Source of the DNA: Rhodospirillaceae bacterium | Lineage (GTDB): Bacteria > Pseudomonadota > Alphaproteobacteria > Thalassobaculales > Thalassobaculaceae | NCBI GenBank assembly: GCA_018401495.1 | Contig: JAGYJX010000015.1 | Location: 430,766 to 494,765 of the forward strand | Length of the DNA: 64,000 bases | Direction: 5' to 3' | Part shown: piece after piece, positions 33,182-42,034 of the stretch | Position numbering within the stretch: the stretch's first letter is position 1 | Layout of the letters: the number at the start of each line of letters is the position of its first letter | The notes under the pieces: generated by a model | What the model saw: the letters and a program-made list of their open reading frames with translations, nothing else | The model's database searches: none | Told to the model about the DNA's origin: nothing | Made by a program: the position numbers and the translations under genes

Positions 33182-34629
33182 TCACGGTCGGTAGGTCGAA
33201 GCGGCCTCGAGCGCGCCGTCCAGGTCACGGGCGATGGCAACCAGGCCGGGGTCGAACCGGCCGGCGTCGGTGCGGGTGGCTATCGTCCGGAAATGGCTGG
33301 TGACGTCCCGCCCCTGCGGGTCGAGCCCGACATCGCGGCACAACGCCTCCATCACCGGCCCCGGACGGTCGCCGAGCATGCCTTGCGGAACCAGGTGCAG
33401 GCCCCCGGCCCTGGCCAGGATCGCGCGGTTGCCGGCGATCCAGTAGGCCAGCCAGTAGTCCGGATCCTCGCGGCTCCAGGCCATCGGTCAGGTCAGCCGA
33501 AACCGTCGAAGGCGATCGGCGTGTGCAGTTCGCCGAATTCGAGATGGCCGATGTCGCGCATGTAGCGTTTGACGAACGGGTCGCGGGCGTGCTGCTCGGC
33601 GAAGTTCTCGTGCTGGCGCAGCAACGACGCCGCGTGCTCGATCGGATCGCGCAGCGGGACCACGATGTGCGCGCCGGGGAACATCACGGGCAGCAGGTCC
33701 AGGCGGGCGATGTTGCCGTTGTTCTTGGAGACGTAGCGCCCCTCCCCGTCGCATCGCAGCGCGACGATCTTGCGGAAGTGTCGGCGGAAGAACGCCGAGG
33801 CGTCGTCGCGCGCGTCGGTCTCCCGCCACAATTCGATGTGGTCCTGCCGGAACTTGTCCGGCCAGAAGGCGCGCCAGATCACCTCCTCGAACGCCTCGGG
33901 GCTGTCGTAGCCGACTTCGATGCCGTCGCCGTGGGCGCGTTCCCGCACTCCGCCCGGCTTCGCGAAAGCGCCGGACAGGCGTGACCACAGCAACGGGGCC
34001 ATGACGAACGGCATGTCACGGTAGAGGTGCGTGGCGACCCCCGGCACGCCGTGCAGGGCTGTCAGCATCACGGTGGTGCCGGCGCGCGGCAACGAGGTCA
34101 CGAACAGCGGCGGACGGTCGGGCACGTCCTCGACGTCCCGGCGGAACACCGTGTCCTCGAGATCGGCTGCCGCCAACTGCACGAAAGGCCGGGCAAAGGC
34201 GAGCCGGTGAACACTCCGGTCCATCGCCGAGTAGCCGCTGCCGACGGAGCCGCCGCTCCGCGAGGCCCAGTACATGCCGCCCGCGATCACCGCCGACGAG
34301 ATCAGGATGACGTCCCACCGCGACAGGAAGGCGAAGACGGCCTCCGGCGTGGTGACGCCGACTGCGGCCAGCGCGTAGATCGGAATGGCCGAGATCAGCA
34401 GGCAGCCGATCGACCGAACGACGATCGACGCGGTCGCCGCCAGGAGCCCGAGCGCCGCGCGTCGGACGGCGGCTTCCTTGTCGTCCTCGGCGAGGTCCTG
34501 GTCCCGCATCACCGCGACGGCGCCACGGGTCTGGGACAGCGCTCCGCGCGCCACCCGGATCACGCCCAGGCCGTAGAAGGCGATCAGGAAGAGCAGGACC
34601 GTCAGGACCGACGCAACGAGCGTCCCCAT
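33182..34629 (-). CDS. Membrane-anchored PAPS-type sulfotransferase (two frame breaks)
   Basis: About 481 residues after dropping one base near 33501 and one near 33476. The N-terminal 120 residues hold three hydrophobic segments (LVASVLTVLLFLIAFYGLGVI; LLAATASIVVRSIGCLLISAIPIYAL; DVILISSAVIAGGMYWA). The cytosolic sulfotransferase domain starts near 140 with the 5'-phosphosulfate loop LPRAGTTVM (180-188) and the 3'-phosphate motif VVPLRDPIEHAASLL (323-337, Arg327 and Ser335). The C-terminus runs through EDPDYWLAYWIAGNRAIL. The acceptor is unknown. It starts 9 bases after the YIGPGAG peptide gene. Confidence 0.82.
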
Positions 34630-34638
34630 CGGCCTGCG

Positions 34639-34887
34639 CTATCCTTTCTTCTCCGCCGTCGCCGAGGTTCTGGGGTTCGACGAACGCCTCCGCAGAAGGC
34701 GCTTCATGGGGTACCAGACGAAACCGACCAGCAGCAGCAACACCGCGCCCACGAGCGCGGCAATGGTCCCGATGGCGCTAAGCCCGGCCCCTGGACCGAT
34801 GTAGGCAGCCGCCGGAGATGCCACGGTAAGCGACAGCAGGAGGCCTGGCACAACCAGCGACGCCCGCAGCATTGGCTTCATCAGCAT
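34639..34887 (-). CDS. Small YIGPGAG membrane peptide
   Basis: 82 residues from the ATG at 34887, which has GGAGGG upstream. A signal peptide (MLMKPMLRASLVVPGLLLSL up to about residue 28) is followed by YIGPGAGLSAIG, one TM helix (ALVGAVLLLLVGFVWYP) and a basic tail (MKRLLRRRSS) with Lys-Lys near the end. Peptides with a YIGPGAG motif after the signal often neighbour sulfotransferase or alkaline-phosphatase-superfamily genes (from memory). A role as partner or anchor of the adjacent membrane sulfotransferase is inferred from the 9-base spacing. Confidence 0.65.
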   Translation of the reverse strand: MLMKPMLRASLVVPGLLLSLTVASPAAAYIGPGAGLSAIGTIAALVGAVLLLLVGFVWYPMKRLLRRRSSNPRTSATAEKKG

Positions 34888-34983
34888 GGCACCAACCCCC
34901 TCCAAGTCCTGTAGTGGATGCTTCGGCTTGTTCCGACTTGTTTGAAACTCCCCTGAAGTTGTCGGGTTCCCGGGCGGCCATGC

Positions 34984-35289
34984 TCACTTGTAGTCGATCT
35001 GTGCCGCCGGACAGCGCCCCTCGCGGTCAATGAACGCCCGCAGCACGGTACGTTGCTCGCTATCGGCAAATACCTTGGAAAACCGCAGGGTCTGGTCGGA
35101 GGTTCGCAGGAAAACCCGGTGTCGGCGGCATACCTCCATGAGGTCCTTCAGGAACGCCTTCGCCTCGTCGCGGGTCAGCAGGTTCTTCTGATGATCCTTG
35201 GCGAGATCACCCAACAGGTTCGGATCGATCATGATGTCGGCCACTGTGTTGGAGAATGGTCGGATTTCCACGGTAGCATCCCCGCGCAT
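34984..35289 (-). CDS. Hypothetical small protein
   Basis: 101 residues, no signal peptide or TM segment, and no family recognised. Charged, probably helical middle part (DLAKDHQKNLLTRDEAKAFL, then EVCRRHRVFLRTSDQ). An internal Met before IDPNLLGD at about residue 20 could be the true start. It lies 96 bases upstream of the YIGPGAG peptide on the same strand, so it may be the first gene of the sulfotransferase cluster or independent. Codon use looks like its neighbours. Confidence 0.5.
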   Translation of the reverse strand: MRGDATVEIRPFSNTVADIMIDPNLLGDLAKDHQKNLLTRDEAKAFLKDLMEVCRRHRVFLRTSDQTLRFSKVFADSEQRTVLRAFIDREGRCPAAQIDYK

Positions 35290-35318
35290 CCCGGCGAAGC
35301 TGGCCTCCGCCGGAGCGG

Positions 35319-35826
35319 TTAGCGCTCACCGTCCGCGCGCCCTGCCCGCTGGTAGATCTCGCGGTCGGTGCGGTGCAAGGCGAAGCCTGGTCGGCCGGGC
35401 TCGACGAAACCGTAGCGGCGGTACCAGTCGACCGGTCGCTCGCCGCACATCAGCATCCAGCGTCGCAGGCCCTGGAGATCCGGGTGGGCGAACACGCAGT
35501 CCATCAACCAGCTTCCCAATCCCCGACCGCGCGCGCGGTCGTCGAGCAGGAAGACGTCGCCGATGTAGGCGAAGGCGGCGAAATCGGTGACCACCCGGGC
35601 GTAGCCGATCATCGGCGCGCCGGCTTCCGGAGCATCCGTCGAACAGCCCGAAGTTCACACTGTTGGCGATGAAGGCGCGGACCACCGCAATCGGGATGCC
35701 CGGAGACTGCTCGCCAGCGGCGAGATAGCGTTGCACGACTTCGGCGTCGATCGACGCCGGATCGGTGGTGATCGCCCGGCCGTCCCGCTCCCAGCGCTGC
35801 GGCTCGATGGTGTCCAGCCGGCTCAC
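35319..35826 (-). CDS. GNAT-family N-acetyltransferase (frame break near 35630)
   Basis: About 168 residues after removing one base near 35630. The acetyl-CoA site is visible as IGDVFLLDDRARGRGLGSWL (with the R/Q-x-x-G-x-G/A loop RGRGLG), followed by GLRRWMLMCGERPVDWYRRYGF and EPGRPGFALHR at the end. The substrate cannot be predicted. ATGA-type overlap with the MBL hydrolase gene upstream (stop 35823 / start 35826), so it is likely co-transcribed with it. Sequence resembles small cytosolic GNATs of the YjgM/PhnO size class. Confidence 0.8.
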
Positions 35827-36611
35827 CCCGGGATCTCCAGGATCATGCCGTCATAGCCGGGTTCGACGCCCGCCGGGCATCGCGCCAGGGTAGCCCGGTA
35901 GTCGAGCTGCGCGTTCATGTGGGTCAGAAAGGCGCGGCGCGGTCGCACACGCTCGATCCACGCCAAGGCCTGGTCGAACGACGCGTGCGCCGAGGTCGGC
36001 TCCTCGCGCAGGCAGTCGACGATCCAGGTGTCGAGGCGCAACGACGCGAGGCGATCGAGTTGGGCCTCGGTGAAGCGGTGGACGTCGGTCGAATAGCCAA
36101 GGCGGCCGTCAAAGATGAAGCCCAGGCTCTCGCCGGAATTGCCGTGGTCCTGCCGCATGACCTCGATGGCGAAGCCGGCGATGTCCGCCATTCCCTCGTC
36201 GAGCGGGTGGCGGATCAACGCCGGCGCGTGGTGGGTCGGGGACTGCGGCGAGGCCTCGAACATGTAGCCGAAGCGCTGCCGCAGGTCGGCGAATGTGGGT
36301 TCGTCGGCGTAGGCCGGTATCCGCTCGCGGGTCGCCCAGTACAGCGGCCGGAGATCGTCCATGCCGTGGGTGTGGTCGGCGTGGATGTGGGTGAACATCA
36401 GGGCGTCGATGGAACGGACGCCGGCGTCGAGCAGCTGCTCCCGCAGGTCCGGGGACGCGTCGACGAGAACCCTCCGGCCGGCCTTTTCAACCAGGATCGA
36501 ACACCGCCGCCGCCGGTTGCGTGGCTCAGCCGGATCGCACTCCCCCCACCCGCCCGACAGGCTTGGCACGCCGACCGACGCCCCGCACCCGAGCATGGTC
36601 ATCCGGATCAT
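35823..36611 (-). CDS. MBL-fold metallo-hydrolase, PhnP-like
   Basis: 262 residues. Zinc ligands are visible in THIHADHTHG (His75, His77, Asp79, His80), and the start LGCGASVGVPSLSGGWGECD with further Cys/His residues recalls PhnP cyclic phosphodiesterases. The end SAHASFDQALAWIERVRPRRA and LTHM fit too. In alphaproteobacteria this gene follows tatD as here (4-base overlap) and is part of a metG-tatD-MBL block. Biochemical role unclear; a C-P lyase locus, the partner of true phnP, is not present in the window. Confidence 0.85.
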   Translation of the reverse strand: MIRMTMLGCGASVGVPSLSGGWGECDPAEPRNRRRRCSILVEKAGRRVLVDASPDLREQLLDAGVRSIDALMFTHIHADHTHGMDDLRPLYWATRERIPAYADEPTFADLRQRFGYMFEASPQSPTHHAPALIRHPLDEGMADIAGFAIEVMRQDHGNSGESLGFIFDGRLGYSTDVHRFTEAQLDRLASLRLDTWIVDCLREEPTSAHASFDQALAWIERVRPRRAFLTHMNAQLDYRATLARCPAGVEPGYDGMILEIPG

Positions 36612-37429
36612 GCGGCGACGGTCGCCAGGCCAGGCGGAGCCGGCACCTTGTCGAACAGACGGAAGAAATTCTGCGTGGTCTGAACAGCCGAAACCGCCAC
36701 GTCGACACCCTTTGCCTCGGCCACCACGGCGTGGGTGTGCACCACATAAGCCGGCTCGTTGCGCTTGCCGCGGTGCGGCGGCGGCGCCAGGAACGGGGCG
36801 TCGGTTTCAACCAGCAGGCGGTCGGCCGGCAGGTCGGCCACGATCGCTCGAAGGTCGGCGGACTTGTTGAACGTCACGATCCCCGAGAGCGAGATATAGA
36901 AGCCCATCGCGACCGCCCGCATTGCCAGTTCACGACCCGAGCTGAAGCAGTGCAGGACGCCGTTGAACGGACCATCCTGACGGCACTCCTCGAGAATCCG
37001 CCAGGTATCCTCGTCGGCGGCGCGGCTGTGCACGATCACCGGCAGGCCGGTTCGACGCGCCGCCTCGATATGCCGGCGGAAGCCTTCCGCCTGCGCCTCG
37101 CGCGGGCTGTTGTCGTAGTGATAGTCGAGCCCGCACTCGCCGATCCCGACCACCTTCGGGTTGGCCTGGGCGATTGCCACCAGCTGGTCGGCGGTGACGT
37201 CGGTCTCCTCTCCCGCCTGGTGGGGGTGGGTTCCGACCGTGCAGTAGACGTCGTCGAACCGGTTGGCGATCGCCAGCACGCGATCGAACCGGCGCACCCG
37301 CGTGCCGATCGTGACCATGCGGATCACCCCGGCCCGGCGGGCCCGGGCCACGATGTCGTCGAGCTCCGACGCGAACTCGTCGAAGTCCAGGTGACAGTGG
37401 GAGTCGATCAGCGGCGGCGGCGTGGTCAC
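36608..37429 (-). CDS. tatD: TatD-family deoxyribonuclease
   Basis: 273 residues from the GTG at 37429, which overlaps the metG stop. TIM-barrel metal site: IDSHCHLDF (His11, His13), GIGECGLDYHYD, VIVHSRAADEDTW, LHCFSSG and VETDAPFLAP. The family is a 3'-5' exonuclease or D-aminoacyl-tRNA deacylase-like enzyme depending on the member. An ATG-initiated longer form is open upstream but would run deep into metG and lacks a family N-terminus. Frame intact. Confidence 0.94.
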   Translation of the reverse strand: MTTPPPLIDSHCHLDFDEFASELDDIVARARRAGVIRMVTIGTRVRRFDRVLAIANRFDDVYCTVGTHPHQAGEETDVTADQLVAIAQANPKVVGIGECGLDYHYDNSPREAQAEGFRRHIEAARRTGLPVIVHSRAADEDTWRILEECRQDGPFNGVLHCFSSGRELAMRAVAMGFYISLSGIVTFNKSADLRAIVADLPADRLLVETDAPFLAPPPHRGKRNEPAYVVHTHAVVAEAKGVDVAVSAVQTTQNFFRLFDKVPAPPGLATVAA

Positions 37430-38973
37430 GGCGCCGCTCCCTCCTCCGCCACCCAGCGCGGGAACACTCCCTCGGGCTTCGGCAGGGGCGTGCCCGGTGA
37501 CAGGCGATGCGACGGCGCCAGCCGGTCGAAGCCGCGCTCGCCGGCGGGGATCGCCAACTGGTCGAGCATCCGGGCACACGACGTCGGCATCACCGGTTGC
37601 AGCAGCACGGCCACGTGGCGGATGGTTTCCGCCAGCGTGTAGAGCACGGTCGCCATGCGCTCCGGGTCGGACTTGCGCAGCGCCCAGGGAGCCTGCTCGT
37701 CGACATAGCGGTTGGCGCGGCCGACGACGTCGAACAGCGCGTCCAGGGCGCGGTGGAAAGTCTGCGCGTCATAAGCGGCGCGCTGCCCGTCCAGGAGCGC
37801 GTGCGCGGCATCCAGCAGCGCTTCGTCCGACGGCGCGAACGCGCCCGGCTGCGGAACCTTGCCGTCGCAGTTCTTGGCGATCATCGACAGCACGCGCTGC
37901 GACAGGTTGCCGAGGTCGTTCGCCAGCTCGGAATTCATCCGGCCGATCATCGCCTTGTGGGAGAAATCGCCGTCGCTGCCGAACGGCACCTCGCGCAGCA
38001 GGAAGTAGCGCACCGGGTCGAGCCCGTAGGTCGCGACCAGCTGCAGCGGATCGACGGCGTTGCCGAGCGACTTCGACATCTTCTGACCCTCGACCGTCCA
38101 CCAGCCATGGGCGAACACCCGCTTCGGCGGCTCCAGCCCGGCGCCCATCAGGAACGCCGGCCAGTACACCGCGTGAAACCGCAGGATGTCCTTGCCGACC
38201 ATGTGCAGATCGGCCGGCCAACGGCGGGCGTATTCGCCGGTGGTATCGGGATAGCCGGCGGCGGTGATGTAATTGGTGAGGGCGTCGAGCCACACGTACA
38301 TGATGTGGGCGTCGTCGTCCGGGACCGGGATGCCCCACTTGAAGCTGGTGCGGCTGACCGACAGGTCCTTGAGGCCGCCGCGCACGAACGACAGCACCTC
38401 GTTGCGCCGGCTCTCCGGGGCGATGAAGCCCGGGTTGGCCTCGTAGAACGCCAGCAGCTTGTCCTGCCATTGCGACAGGTCGAAGAAGTAGGACGGCTCC
38501 TCCACCCACTCCACCGGCGCGCCGCTCGGCGCCCGCTTCTCGCCGTTCACGGTGGTCAGCTCGGTCTCGGTGTAGAACGCCTCGTCGCGCACCGAGTACC
38601 AGCCGGCGTAGGAGCCGAGATAGATGTGGCCGTTCGCCTTGAGACGGCGCCAGAGATCCTGGACCGACGCCACGTGGCGCGGCTCGGTGGTGCGGATGAA
38701 GTCGTCGGTCGAGAACCCCATCACCCCGATCAGGTCGCGGAAATTCTGCGACACCCGGTCGGTGAAGGCCTGCGGATCGACGCCGGCGGCGGCCGCGGCG
38801 GCCTCGACCTTCTGGCCGTGCTCGTCGGTTCCGGTCAGGAACATCACGTCATAGCCGTCCAGACGCTTGAAGCGCGCCAACGCGTCGCAGGCCAGCGTGG
38901 TGTACGCGTGACCGATGTGCGGCTTGTCGTTGACGTAATAGATCGGTGTCGTGATGTAGTAGCTGCGGCTCAT
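37426..38973 (-). CDS. metG: Methionyl-tRNA synthetase
   Basis: 515 residues, class I synthetase. HIGH motif at 19-22 (YYVNDKPHIGHAYTTLACD), KMSKSLGN in the second half, TGTDEHGQKVEAA, and the anticodon domain with ANRYVDEQAPWALRK. The C-terminal dimerisation/EMAP domain of the E. coli enzyme is absent, as usual for this length class. It is 30 bases downstream of holB on the same strand. No frame break in 1.5 kb. Confidence 0.97.
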   Translation of the reverse strand: MSRSYYITTPIYYVNDKPHIGHAYTTLACDALARFKRLDGYDVMFLTGTDEHGQKVEAAAAAAGVDPQAFTDRVSQNFRDLIGVMGFSTDDFIRTTEPRHVASVQDLWRRLKANGHIYLGSYAGWYSVRDEAFYTETELTTVNGEKRAPSGAPVEWVEEPSYFFDLSQWQDKLLAFYEANPGFIAPESRRNEVLSFVRGGLKDLSVSRTSFKWGIPVPDDDAHIMYVWLDALTNYITAAGYPDTTGEYARRWPADLHMVGKDILRFHAVYWPAFLMGAGLEPPKRVFAHGWWTVEGQKMSKSLGNAVDPLQLVATYGLDPVRYFLLREVPFGSDGDFSHKAMIGRMNSELANDLGNLSQRVLSMIAKNCDGKVPQPGAFAPSDEALLDAAHALLDGQRAAYDAQTFHRALDALFDVVGRANRYVDEQAPWALRKSDPERMATVLYTLAETIRHVAVLLQPVMPTSCARMLDQLAIPAGERGFDRLAPSHRLSPGTPLPKPEGVFPRWVAEEGAAP

Positions 38974-39003
38974 CCGAACATCTCCGGCCGGCGGGCTCCC
39001 TGC

Positions 39004-40164
39004 CTACTCCGCCACCCGCCCCCGATCAAGCCCGTCGCCCAGGGCGAGGGCGTGGACGGCGTCCAGGACCACCTGGCGGCGGTCGAGGTTGACCGCCCGC
39101 TCGCGGTCGAGCAGCCACGCCACCTCGGCGCGGCGCCGGAACACCGCCTGCGGCCCGACCGACGCCACCCAGCGACGGCCGGCGGCGAGGTCGCCGGACA
39201 CGACCTCGCGCAGCCCGGCGGCCTCGACCGAGGCCCGGACCGCCCGGTCGATCCACCACAGCATCAATTCCATACCGGACGCGAAGACGTCGGCCTCGCC
39301 CTCTTTCGGCCGGCGGGCCCAGGCTCCGGCCAGCGCGTGCACCGCCTCGCCCGGCACCCGCTCGCCGCGGCGGACGGGGAGCGCCGACATCAGCCCGTTG
39401 ACTGCGCGGTACAAGTCGGCCCCGCCGCCTTCCGCCAGCACCAGGGCGCGCCCGATACTGCCTTCCGCCAGCCGCGTCAGCACACCGGCATCCCCACGAT
39501 CGATGTCGGGACGGGCGCGCTCGAGCAGGTCCAGGACCAGGGAGTCCCCAAGCGGCTGGAGAACCAGCTTCCGGCAGCGCGACCGGGTTGTGGGGAGCAT
39601 CGCGTTGAGGGCATTCGATACGAGTAGTATCAAGGTTTTGGGTGGTGGTTCTTCGAGTATCTTGAGAAGAGCGTTCTCGGCGCTTCGGTTCATGCGCTCG
39701 GCCTCGTCGACGATCGCGACCCGCCATCCGCCGTCGCCGCTGCGCAGTCGGAACCTGGCGTCGAACTCGCGGACCTCGTCGACCCGGATGACGGCGCTCA
39801 TCCGGTCCTTGTCTTTCTCCATATGCCGGCGGCGCAGGATCCGAAGATCCGGATGGCTCTCCGCCGCCACCAGACGGGCGGTGGGAGACGCCGGATCGAT
39901 CGAAAGACCGGGAGGTGACGGCTCCGGCCCGAACAGGCCACCGGCGGCGGCCTCAGGCGGACCGCCGGCCATCGCGAAACGGGCGATCCGGAACGCCAGC
40001 GTCGCCTTGCCGATCCCGGGCGGGCCGGCGATCAGCCAGGCGTGCGGCATGCGCCCGGAGTTCCAGGCGTCGAGAACCACCTTTTCGGCCCATTCATGGC
40101 CCAGAAGCTCAGGGTTCGCGGCCGGCGACGGCAGGCCGGCCGACGGCTCGCGGTCGTCACTCAT
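39004..40164 (-). CDS. holB: DNA polymerase III delta-prime subunit
   Basis: Clamp-loader subunit. 386 residues. Walker A GPPGIGKATLAF (47-58), Walker-B-type IVDEAERMN, LLKILEEPPPKTLILLVSN and the SRC motif in TTRSRCRKL. No zinc-binding Cys cluster is evident. The ATG overlaps the tmk stop (4 bases), so tmk-holB are coupled, as in most proteobacteria. A downstream C-terminal domain of about 120 residues is less conserved. Frame intact. Confidence 0.93.
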   Translation of the reverse strand: MSDDREPSAGLPSPAANPELLGHEWAEKVVLDAWNSGRMPHAWLIAGPPGIGKATLAFRIARFAMAGGPPEAAAGGLFGPEPSPPGLSIDPASPTARLVAAESHPDLRILRRRHMEKDKDRMSAVIRVDEVREFDARFRLRSGDGGWRVAIVDEAERMNRSAENALLKILEEPPPKTLILLVSNALNAMLPTTRSRCRKLVLQPLGDSLVLDLLERARPDIDRGDAGVLTRLAEGSIGRALVLAEGGGADLYRAVNGLMSALPVRRGERVPGEAVHALAGAWARRPKEGEADVFASGMELMLWWIDRAVRASVEAAGLREVVSGDLAAGRRWVASVGPQAVFRRRAEVAWLLDRERAVNLDRRQVVLDAVHALALGDGLDRGRVAE

Positions 40165-40811
40165 GGCGGGACACCGAGGCGTTCCGACACCGCCGCCGCG
40201 ATGTCCGCCGCGACCGCATCCTCCGGCTGTCCGGCATCGACGATGGCGCAGCGCCCCGGCTCTTGCTCTGCGATGCGCCGAAAGCCGTCGCGGACGGCGG
40301 CGTGAAACGCCTCACCCTTGCGCTCGAAGCGTGTTTCGGTGCCGTACTTCCCGCCTTGGGCGCGTTCAAGCCCTCTGTCAGGGGCAAGGTCCAGGACAAG
40401 TGTCAGATCGGGTCGGGTGCCGTCGACAGCGGCCGCGATCAGAGCCTGAAGCGTGGCCGCCGGCACGCCGCCGGCGTAGCCCTGATAAACGAGGGTGGAG
40501 TCCAGGAAGCGATCGCAGATTACCCAGCGACCGGCGGCGAGCGCCGGACGGATTGTCCGTACCACGTGGTCCCGGCGAGCGGCGTTCATGAGCAACGCTT
40601 CGGTGGCGGCGTCCCAGCGTCCCGGTTCACCGGTGACCAGCAAGGCGCGGATCTGCTCTGCCCCCGGGGACCCGCCCGGTTCGCGCGTCTGCAGGCAATC
40701 GATGCCGCGTTCGGCGAGCCATGACGCCAGACGGCGGGCCTGGGTCGACTTGCCCGCCCCCTCGCCGCCCTCGAGTGTTATGAAGCGGCCGCGCGGGGCC
40801 GTCTCAGCCAC
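40161..40811 (-). CDS. tmk: Thymidylate kinase
   Basis: 216 residues, dTMP to dTDP. P-loop LEGGEGAGKSTQARRL, the DR(Y/H)-like region CDRFLDSTLVYQGYAGG, and TREPGGSPGAE are all visible, with the LID region GLERAQGG. A GxxGGKS-like P-loop of the bacterial (type II) class. The start overlaps the 3' end of dacA by eight bases, and its own stop overlaps the holB start. dacA-tmk-holB-metG-tatD is therefore one long co-directional run. Confidence 0.96.
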   Translation of the reverse strand: MAETAPRGRFITLEGGEGAGKSTQARRLASWLAERGIDCLQTREPGGSPGAEQIRALLVTGEPGRWDAATEALLMNAARRDHVVRTIRPALAAGRWVICDRFLDSTLVYQGYAGGVPAATLQALIAAAVDGTRPDLTLVLDLAPDRGLERAQGGKYGTETRFERKGEAFHAAVRDGFRRIAEQEPGRCAIVDAGQPEDAVAADIAAAVSERLGVPP

Positions 40812-41955
40812 CCGCGCCCCAGATCATGTGGCCGAGCGCCGAGGTAATCCGCCCGAACGGCCCGAGTTGGTCGACCGACGCGCCGGCGTAGAGCGGGAAC
40901 GTGTGGTCCGGCGAGTCCGGGGCGGCGACCCGAAGCATCGCGATCGGCTGGCCGGCGACGATCGGGGCGGGGATCGGGCCCGGATACTCGACCGTCACCG
41001 TCATCTCCCGGCGCGCCGCGCGCCGCACCGTCAACTGGATGTCGCGGTCGGTGACCAGCGGTATGGTCGGTCGGTCGCCAAGCCAGACCTCGGCGTTCTC
41101 CACCGGGGCGCCGGCCTTTGCCAGGTTGATGTTCTCGAACTCCCGGAACCCCCACTCGAGCAGTCGTTCGGACTCATCCGAGCGGGCCCGAACGCTGTCG
41201 AGGCCGTTCACCACCAGGATCAGCCGGCGGTCGCCGCGCTTGGCGGTGGCGGTCAGGCCATAGCCGGCGGTCTCGGTGTGCCCCGTCTTCAGGCCGTCGG
41301 AGCCCATGTTCTTGTAGAGCAGCGGGTTCCGGTTGCCCTGCTTGATGTTGTTGTAGGTGAAGGTGGTTTCGGCGAAGAGCGGGTAATAGTCCGGAAACCG
41401 GCGGATCGTCTCGGCGGCCAGAATGGCCAGGTCATGCGCCGTCATGTGGTGGGCCGGGTCCGGCCAGCCCGTCGAGTTCCGAAACACCGAATCCTGCAGG
41501 CCGATCTCGCGTCCGCGCGTCGTCATCAATTCGGCGAAGGCCTCCTCCGATCCGGAGATCGCTTCGGCGAGGGCGATGGTGGCGTCGTTCCCGGACTGGA
41601 CGATCACGCCCATCAGGATGTCGGACAGCGTCACCCGGCTGCCGACCTCGACGAACATCTTCGAGCCACCCTTGCGCCAGGCCGTCTCCGAGATCGGGAT
41701 CTCGTCGGACATCGACATCCGACCTTCCTGGAGGCGCTCGAACGCCAGGAACACCGTCATGATCTTGGTCATCGACGACGGCGGCATCGGCTTGTCCGCG
41801 TTCTTCTCGAACAGGATCTGCCGCGTGTCGTAGTCCATCAGGATCGCTTCCCGCGCCTCGGTGTCGAGCGCGGATGAAGGTCTGGGCGATGCCACGAGCG
41901 CAAGCGTCGCGAACAGGGTGACCCAGAGGATTGTCAGCGGCGGACGGCGCTTCAC
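40804..41955 (-). CDS. dacA: D-alanyl-D-alanine carboxypeptidase (PBP5/6 class)
   Basis: 383 residues. Signal peptide about 1-29 (MKRRPPLTILWVTLFATLAL...). Active-site motifs: Ser61-Met-Thr-Lys64 in PPSSMTKIM, SGN in IVQSGNDATIA and KTG in GLKTGHTETAGYG. The C-terminal domain about 270-383 is the beta-rich PBP5 type (VTVEYPGPIPAPIVAGQPI); a membrane-binding helix may follow (ITSALGHMIWGAGG). Trims the pentapeptide of peptidoglycan. Stop overlaps tmk. Frame intact. Confidence 0.94.
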   Translation of the reverse strand: MKRRPPLTILWVTLFATLALVASPRPSSALDTEAREAILMDYDTRQILFEKNADKPMPPSSMTKIMTVFLAFERLQEGRMSMSDEIPISETAWRKGGSKMFVEVGSRVTLSDILMGVIVQSGNDATIALAEAISGSEEAFAELMTTRGREIGLQDSVFRNSTGWPDPAHHMTAHDLAILAAETIRRFPDYYPLFAETTFTYNNIKQGNRNPLLYKNMGSDGLKTGHTETAGYGLTATAKRGDRRLILVVNGLDSVRARSDESERLLEWGFREFENINLAKAGAPVENAEVWLGDRPTIPLVTDRDIQLTVRRAARREMTVTVEYPGPIPAPIVAGQPIAMLRVAAPDSPDHTFPLYAGASVDQLGPFGRITSALGHMIWGAGG

Positions 41956-42034
41956 GGTTTCGATCCTCCTCGATCCTGCGGGAACAGGTCTGTGACTACC
42001 CTGGATTTACGGAGAAACTTGGGCACTCCGGCGC

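Noticed and set aside
37507..39627. 706-codon plus-strand frame over metG and holB
   Set aside because: Longest frame in that region but entirely antisense to intact metG and holB, and rich in His/Arg/Gln as expected of a shadow.
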